A stretch of DNA of 9,383 bases from Clostridiales bacterium UBA7011. GTDB lineage: Bacteria; Bacillota; Clostridia; Oscillospirales; Butyricicoccaceae. A model generated the notes under the pieces. The model worked only from the letters and a program-made list of their open reading frames with translations. It was not told the DNA's origin and did not search any database. The stretch lies in NCBI GenBank assembly GCA_002449635.1, contig DJXF01000055.1, forward strand, positions 1 through 9,383. Reading direction: 5' to 3'. Positions 5,018-9,383 of the stretch are shown in pieces. The position numbers were made by a program, and so were the translations under genes. Every line of letters begins with the position of its first letter. Positions within the stretch are counted from its first letter, which is position 1.

Positions 5018-5947
5018 TCAGTCCTCAAACAGGGGCGTGCTGAAGTAGCGCTCCGCCGTGTCGGGAAGCACGGTGACAACCGTCTTGCCGGGACCGAGCT
5101 TTTTGGCGAGCCTGCGCGCCGCGGCGACGTTCGTGCCGCTCGAAATGCCGCACATCAGGCCCTCCAGCCGCGCGAGGTCCTTCGCGGTGGTGATGGCTTC
5201 CTCATCGGTGACAATGTAGATGTCATCGTAAATTTCGGTATTCAGAATGCCGGGAATCAGGCCGTCGCCGATGCCCATCTGCAGATGTGTGCCGATGTTG
5301 CCGCCCGCGAGAATCGCGGCGTTCTCCGGCTCGACCGCCCAGATTGTGATGTCCGGATTTTCCCTGCGCAGAATCTCTCCGATGCCGGTGATCGTTCCGC
5401 CTGTGCCGATGCCCGAGCAGAAGCCGTCAATCGGTCCGTCCACCTGCTCCAGAATTTCCTGAGCGGTCTGATTGCGGTGCACCTGCGGATTTGCCGGATT
5501 TTCAAACTGCTGCGGGACAAAAACCTTCGGATTTTCCGCCGCCATGCGCAGCGCCGTATTCAGGCATTCGTCGATGCACTTGCCGATATCTCCCTCGTCG
5601 TGAATGAGAATGACCTCCGCCCCGTAATGGCGCACCAGCTTGCGGCGCTCCTCACTGACGGAGTCCGGCATGACGATAATCGTGTGATACCCGCGCACCG
5701 CGCCGATCAGCGCCAGACCGATGCCCTGATTTCCGCTCGTCGGCTCGACGATGATGGAATCCGGCTGAATCAGGCCCTTTTTCTCCGCGTCGGCAAGCAT
5801 ATTGAATGCGGTGCGCGTTTTGATCGAGCCGCCGACGTTCAGGCCCTCATATTTTACGAGAATCTGTGCGCTGTCCGGCTCCGCCATCCGGTTGAGCCGG
5901 ATCATCGGGGTATGTCCCATTGCCTCGAGAACATTGTTATATATCAT
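5018..5947 (-). CDS. cysK: Cysteine synthase family protein (O-acetylserine sulfhydrylase)
   Basis: A 309-residue PLP enzyme of normal family length that makes cysteine from O-acetylserine and sulfide in the cytoplasm. Lys43 in GGSIKTR is the PLP Schiff-base lysine. EPTSGNQG (68-75) is the substrate loop, GTGGTITG (181-188) binds the PLP phosphate, GISSGTN (267-273) holds the Ser near the pyridine nitrogen, and the end is ERYFSTPLF. Two points differ from classical CysK: GNQG instead of GNTG, and SIKTR instead of SVKDR. This marks a Clostridia-type variant of the fold-type II family. A related diaminopropionate- or cystathionine-type function cannot be fully excluded. The start has GAGGAAGGG at 5952-5960. 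No cysE lies nearby; it has its own promoter at 6025-6053. Confidence 0.88.
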   Translation of the reverse strand: MIYNNVLEAMGHTPMIRLNRMAEPDSAQILVKYEGLNVGGSIKTRTAFNMLADAEKKGLIQPDSIIVEPTSGNQGIGLALIGAVRGYHTIIVMPDSVSEERRKLVRHYGAEVILIHDEGDIGKCIDECLNTALRMAAENPKVFVPQQFENPANPQVHRNQTAQEILEQVDGPIDGFCSGIGTGGTITGIGEILRRENPDITIWAVEPENAAILAGGNIGTHLQMGIGDGLIPGILNTEIYDDIYIVTDEEAITTAKDLARLEGLMCGISSGTNVAAARRLAKKLGPGKTVVTVLPDTAERYFSTPLFED

Positions 5948-6024
5948 GCTACCCTTCCTCTGTGTCCGCCCTGCGCGCTGCGCAGACAGACCGTTTGCTT
6001 TTATTTGTTATCGTGCCAAAGCAA

Positions 6025-6053
6025 ATTATACCGTATTTCCGCACACAGTGCAA
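6025..6053 (-). promoter_or_regulatory. Sigma-A promoter of cysK
   Basis: Read on the minus strand: -35 TTGCAC (6053-6048), a 17-base spacer, and a perfect -10 TATAAT (6030-6025). The leader of about 70 bases contains a GC-rich hairpin (CTGCGC at 5971-5976 with GCGCAG at 5980-5985) just before the ribosome binding site. No T-box or S-box pattern was seen. Confidence 0.75.
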
Positions 6054-6088
6054 TCATTTTTGCGGAAAAACCGCTGTGGGCTGCACGA

Positions 6089-7342
6089 TTATGCCGCCTG
6101 TCCCCCGTCTGTGCCCGTCCCGGGGATGGTTTTTGCAATCAGAAATTCGCCGAACGCGTCCTCCGCGACGCTGCGCAGGTGTGCCGGACTCATCCGGCAG
6201 CGCCCCGCCAGACAATGGGAGCGTGCCATTGCCTCTGTATAATCGTCCATCGGAATCACGCGGTACCCGCGCCAGCCGGAGCGGAAATAGCACACCAGCG
6301 GCATCACGCCGGGATTTTCCACGGCGACCGAGCCGTCCTTCTGCCGTGTGAGCGTGACCTGCAGCATGGCCTCGACCATGGTGTTCGTCTGACTTTGCGC
6401 GGAAATAAAGTTTCCGGTGGAATAAATGCAGAATGCGCGGTTGCCGTTTTCCGACTGTACCCATCCGCAGGGCTGACACACGTGCGGATGACCGCCGATG
6501 ATGAGCGTCGCGCCGTTTTCTGTCAAAAACTCCGCCAGCTCCTCCTGATCGCGGTTCTGCTTCGTCTCATATTCCACACCCCAGTGCATGATGACGACAA
6601 CCGCGTCGCACTCTGCGCGGGCTGCGGCGAGCTCTGTTTTGATTTTGTCCCGGTCAATCAGGGAAATCAGGTCGGGATTGTCCTTCGGCAGCGAATTTCC
6701 GTTCAGTCCATAGGTATACGCGAGAAACCCGATCTTCATGCCGTCCCGCTCGAGATACCGAATGACCGCGCGGTCTGCCGCATCGCGCGCAATGCCGGTG
6801 CGGATGACGCCGCTGTCCGCATGGGCATCCCAGAAATCGAGCGTGTCATAGACCGCTTTCGCGCCGGAATCCATGGCATGGTTGTTTGCATGGGAAACCA
6901 CATCGAAGCCGGTGTCAATCAGCGCCTGACCGCACTGCTGCGGCGTGTTGAAGGTGGGATAGGCCGAGGCTTTTCCTTTGCCGAGCGGCGATTCCTGATT
7001 GATGACAGCGATGTCCGCCGCCTCGATATACGGCTTGATGTTTTCATAAAACGGGTGAAAATCATAGCCGTTGCCTCTGGCCGCATCGCGCAGCAGTGTG
7101 CCGTGAATCAGATTGTCACCCACCGCAATCAGCGATACACTGGCGGGACGGTATTTGGTCAACGTGGTCTCTGTGACAGCCGGAACAGCGTGCAGCGTGC
7201 GGTGCGCACGGTATGCATTGCCCAGCGGCGGCTTGATCGAAACCGTGCGGCAGCCTGCCGTCGCCAGAACGGTGCACAATACGATCAGCAGGGCACACAC
7301 ACGCCTGCGCCGCGCCCCGGTATCGGCAGTATTTCGTTTCAT
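6089..7342 (-). CDS. CapA-family lipoprotein, metallophosphatase-like
   Basis: A 417-residue protein with a lipoprotein signal peptide: RRRR, a hydrophobic segment, and TAGC with Cys31, then a CapA (poly-gamma-glutamate capsule synthesis) domain with a calcineurin-like metal site. Motifs: AVGDNLIHG (73-81), INQESP (114-119), SHANNHAMD (150-158), IMHWGVEYE (251-259) and IIGGHPHV (281-288). It would sit on the outer face of the membrane. No capB or capC is nearby, so capsule synthesis is not implied; stand-alone CapA proteins are common in Firmicutes and of uncertain substrate. The frame is open from 7411, but GAGGGGG just upstream of 7342 and the signal peptide favour the ATG at 7340-7342. No terminator separates it from cysK downstream. 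Confidence 0.85.
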   Translation of the reverse strand: MKRNTADTGARRRRVCALLIVLCTVLATAGCRTVSIKPPLGNAYRAHRTLHAVPAVTETTLTKYRPASVSLIAVGDNLIHGTLLRDAARGNGYDFHPFYENIKPYIEAADIAVINQESPLGKGKASAYPTFNTPQQCGQALIDTGFDVVSHANNHAMDSGAKAVYDTLDFWDAHADSGVIRTGIARDAADRAVIRYLERDGMKIGFLAYTYGLNGNSLPKDNPDLISLIDRDKIKTELAAARAECDAVVVIMHWGVEYETKQNRDQEELAEFLTENGATLIIGGHPHVCQPCGWVQSENGNRAFCIYSTGNFISAQSQTNTMVEAMLQVTLTRQKDGSVAVENPGVMPLVCYFRSGWRGYRVIPMDDYTEAMARSHCLAGRCRMSPAHLRSVAEDAFGEFLIAKTIPGTGTDGGQAA

Positions 7343-7382
7343 AGCATTTCCCCCTCTGTCGGTTGCTGTCGGCTTTATGTTC

Positions 7383-7411
7383 AGTTTGACAACATTTTCC
7401 GCCGTTGTCAA
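7383..7411 (-). promoter_or_regulatory. CapA promoter region with an 8-bp inverted repeat
   Basis: TTGACAAC (7386-7393) and GTTGTCAA (7404-7411) are perfect inverted arms ten bases apart. On the minus strand the right arm gives a perfect -35 TTGACA (7411-7406), and a weak -10 CAAACT (7388-7383) follows after 17 bases. The arrangement suits an operator for a dimeric regulator overlapping the promoter. Confidence 0.45.
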
Positions 7412-7473
7412 GCCCTCTCGCTTTCAAACCGGTACAGCACGGCAGGCAGATGTGTTTTTTCCCGCACAGACGG

Positions 7474-7502
7474 TTGACTTTTGGGGTGGGCTGAATTACC
7501 AT
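7474..7502 (+). promoter_or_regulatory. Sigma-A promoter of the pyrophosphatase gene
   Basis: -35 TTGACT (7474-7479), a 17-base spacer and -10 TACCAT (7497-7502). A start near 7509 gives a short leader of about 34 bases carrying the ribosome binding site. Confidence 0.65.
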
Positions 7503-7542
7503 ATTGTTAAACAACGATTGCGCACAGGAGGACTGCGATACC

Positions 7543-9204
7543 ATGAATGGGAACAAGAAAACACAGCGCAAAATCAATGTAATCGGCCACAAAAATCCGG
7601 ATACCGATTCCATTTGCTCCGCGATCGCTTATGCAAATCTGAAAAATCTGACGTCCGACCGCGAATATGAACCGCGGCGCGCGGGCGAAATCAATCAGGA
7701 AACCGCGTTTGTACTCAAAACCTTTGATATGAAGCCGCCGCGCATCTGTCTGGATGTGCACGCGAAGGTGCGCGATATCGACATCCGCTGTGTCGACGGC
7801 ATCGACCGGAATATGACCCTGCGCCGCGCTTGGGAAACCATGCGCGATCAGGACATCACGACGCTGCCTGTCACCAACAGCGAAAACCAGCTGGAGGGTC
7901 TGATTACGCTGCGCCGTCTCGCGATGGCAAATATGGACAGCCTGGACCCGCACGCTGTCGCAAACGCGCACACGCCGATTTCCAATATTGTCGAAACGCT
8001 GAACGGCACTCTGGTCACCGGCTCGAATGATATGTGCATCGACCACGGCAAAATCGTCATTGCCGCCGGCAGCCCGGAGGCGATGGAGACCATGGTTGAA
8101 CCGGGTGACATCGTGCTCGTAGCAAACCGCTACGAGGCACAGCTGTGCGCCATCGAGCTGGAGGCCGCCTGCCTTGTCGTGTGCATGACACCGAATATCG
8201 CCAAGACGATTGTCAAGCTCGCACAGGAGCACAACTGCACGCTCATCAGCACGCCGTATGACACCTATGCCGCTTCCTGTCTCATCAATCAGAGCATTCC
8301 GATCTGCCATCCCATGGTGCGCTCCATGATTCTGTTCCAGATGTCCACACCGGTGGAGGAAGCAAAAAAGATCATGGGCGAGGTGCGCCACAACTATTTC
8401 CCCGTTGTAGATAAGGACGGCCGGTATCAGGGCGTCATCTCCCGCCGCAACCTGCTCAATCTGCAGCGCAAACAGCTTGTCCTTGTCGACCACAACGAGA
8501 AAACGCAGTGCGTGGAAGGATATGAGGACGCGGAAATTCTGGAAATTATTGACCATCACCGCATCGGCAGTCTGGAGACAAACGGGCCGGTCTATTTCCG
8601 CAACCAGCCGGTCGGCTGTACGGCAACCATTGTCTATCAGATGTACTGCGAATACGGTCTTGACATCGAGCCGAGTATTGCCGGCATTCTCTGCAGCGCC
8701 ATTTTGTCCGACACGCTGATTTTCCGCTCCCCCACCTGTACGCCGACCGATGTCTATGCCGCCAGACAGCTCGCCAAAATCGCCGGCATTGACGCCGAGG
8801 AGTACGCGAAGGAGATGTTTGAAGCGGGTGAAAACCTCGACGGCAAGACGCCGGAACAGGTTCTGCTGCAGGACTACAAGATTTTTGTCAGCAGCAACAC
8901 GCGCTTTGGCGTCGGTCAGGGCAGCTATGTCAGCTCAAAGAACCGCGCAAAGGCAAAGGAAATGCTGTCCGGTCATCTGCAGGAGGTGCTCGCACACGAG
9001 AACATTGACATGATTTTCTATCTTGTCACCGATATTCTCGAGCAGTCCAGCGAAATTCTGTTCGCCGGAAAGGACGCCGCCGCACTGCTGGAACGCTCGT
9101 TCCACTGCCCGGTCGACCCCGCTCAGCCGCTCTGTCTGGCGGGCGTTGTGTCCCGAAAAAAGCAGTTCATCCCCGCACTCATCAACACGCTGCAGAATTT
9201 GTGA
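7543..9204 (+). CDS. ppaC: Manganese-dependent inorganic pyrophosphatase with CBS and DRTGG domains
   Basis: A 553-residue CBS-containing family II pyrophosphatase, which hydrolyses pyrophosphate in the cytoplasm and drives biosynthesis forward. Order: N-terminal DHH domain with GHKNPDTDS (15-23); a first CBS domain (about 85-130); a DRTGG domain (about 150-255); a second CBS domain (about 270-310); then VDHNE (315-319), IDHH (336-339), SDT (389-391); and a C-terminal DHHA2 domain ending with SRKKQ (537-541), the pyrophosphate-contacting motif. Catalytic metal ligands appear intact. In this family, adenine nucleotides bind the CBS domains (AMP/ADP inhibit) and the DRTGG form also responds to diadenosine polyphosphates. 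The frame is open from 7504, but AGGAGG at 7526-7531 favours the ATG at 7543. Confidence 0.92.
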   Translation: MNGNKKTQRKINVIGHKNPDTDSICSAIAYANLKNLTSDREYEPRRAGEINQETAFVLKTFDMKPPRICLDVHAKVRDIDIRCVDGIDRNMTLRRAWETMRDQDITTLPVTNSENQLEGLITLRRLAMANMDSLDPHAVANAHTPISNIVETLNGTLVTGSNDMCIDHGKIVIAAGSPEAMETMVEPGDIVLVANRYEAQLCAIELEAACLVVCMTPNIAKTIVKLAQEHNCTLISTPYDTYAASCLINQSIPICHPMVRSMILFQMSTPVEEAKKIMGEVRHNYFPVVDKDGRYQGVISRRNLLNLQRKQLVLVDHNEKTQCVEGYEDAEILEIIDHHRIGSLETNGPVYFRNQPVGCTATIVYQMYCEYGLDIEPSIAGILCSAILSDTLIFRSPTCTPTDVYAARQLAKIAGIDAEEYAKEMFEAGENLDGKTPEQVLLQDYKIFVSSNTRFGVGQGSYVSSKNRAKAKEMLSGHLQEVLAHENIDMIFYLVTDILEQSSEILFAGKDAAALLERSFHCPVDPAQPLCLAGVVSRKKQFIPALINTLQNL

Positions 9205-9215
9205 CGGATGCGCTC

Positions 9216-9249
9216 CTCCGTCCGGCTGTCCGGGCGGAGAAGTTTTCTT
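9216..9249 (+). terminator. Intrinsic terminator of the pyrophosphatase gene
   Basis: CTCCGTCCGG (9216-9225) pairs with CCGGGCGGAG (9230-9239), one G-U pair, loop CTGT, followed by AAGTTTTCTT. A second GC-rich inverted repeat (GGGCGG at 9232-9237 with CCGCCC at 9250-9255) overlaps it. Confidence 0.7.
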
Positions 9250-9266
9250 CCGCCCGAAAATAAGGG

Positions 9267-9298
9267 TTGCATTTTCAAAAAAGGCGTGCTATTATAAT
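9267..9298 (+). promoter_or_regulatory. Promoter of the tRNA-Ala gene
   Basis: -35 TTGCAT (9267-9272) with a 17-base spacer to TATTAT (9290-9295); the perfect TATAAT at 9293-9298 is only three bases further on. It lies just ahead of the tRNA start at 9308. Confidence 0.65.
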
Positions 9299-9307
9299 TA
9301 AGCACCC

Positions 9308-9383
<76 letters not shown>

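Noticed and set aside
6057..6080. A GCGG/CCGC hairpin after the CapA gene as its terminator
   Set aside because: Only four base pairs and no T run follows on the minus strand.
4829..7477. An 882-codon open frame on the plus strand
   Set aside because: It lies antisense to cysK and the CapA gene, whose motifs, start sites and promoters are clear. Its translation is Arg/Ala-rich and without domains, as expected for the reverse of GC-rich genes.
7507..8559. A 350-codon minus-strand open frame
   Set aside because: Antisense shadow of the pyrophosphatase, which has intact catalytic motifs.

Overview
The window looks like a chromosomal segment from a Gram-positive, anaerobic gut-type Clostridia bacterium (Oscillospiraceae/Ruminococcaceae-like). 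The reasons are strong GGAGG-type ribosome binding sites, sigma-A type promoters, a CBS/DRTGG-type manganese pyrophosphatase, a CpXC-domain protein, lipoproteins with zinc-ribbon-like repeats, and debris of an integrative conjugative element (ICE). The species cannot be named from this sequence.

Left part (1-4100), accessory and mosaic. It holds leftovers of mobile DNA and two apparently intact cargo genes. A C-terminal fragment of a VirD4/TraG-type conjugation coupling protein (248-607, minus) is followed by a CrtC/AttH-like lipocalin-fold protein (663-1754, minus) and a divergent TetR-family regulator (1891-2457, plus). Directly after the regulator is a second, shorter VirD4-like C-terminal tail (about 2454-2555, minus). 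It abuts a plus-strand fragment of an ADP-ribosylglycohydrolase (2543-2668), which in turn interrupts a minus-strand zinc-ribbon gene (2663-2914). Three unrelated gene remnants are thus packed into about 460 bp. Next come a promoter with a terminator/attenuator-like leader and a lipoprotein with three 26-residue Cys-rich repeats (3174-3878). A gene-free stretch of about 345 bp then holds short G/C-run direct repeats that may be an insertion-sequence end, and a terminator.

Right part (4200-9383), more GC-rich and orderly, probably core chromosome. A CpXC-domain protein (4225-4866, plus) converges on a cysteine synthase-family gene (5018-5947, minus), with two hairpin terminators between them, one oriented for each strand. 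Upstream of cysK on the same strand is a CapA-family lipoprotein metallophosphatase-like gene (6089-7342). It diverges from a CBS-DRTGG-DHH manganese-dependent inorganic pyrophosphatase (7543-9204, plus). The pyrophosphatase is followed by a terminator and a complete tRNA-Ala(CGC) that ends exactly at the window edge (9308-9383).

The core genes look independently transcribed: cysK, the pyrophosphatase, the CpXC gene and the tRNA each have a plausible promoter. The most functionally linked pair is the CrtC-like gene with its divergent TetR regulator, a common arrangement for a locally regulated enzyme or ligand-binding protein. No clearly new multi-gene system is visible. The best leads are the CrtC-like/TetR pair bracketed by coupling-protein tails, the stacked gene debris, and the leader/operator structures.
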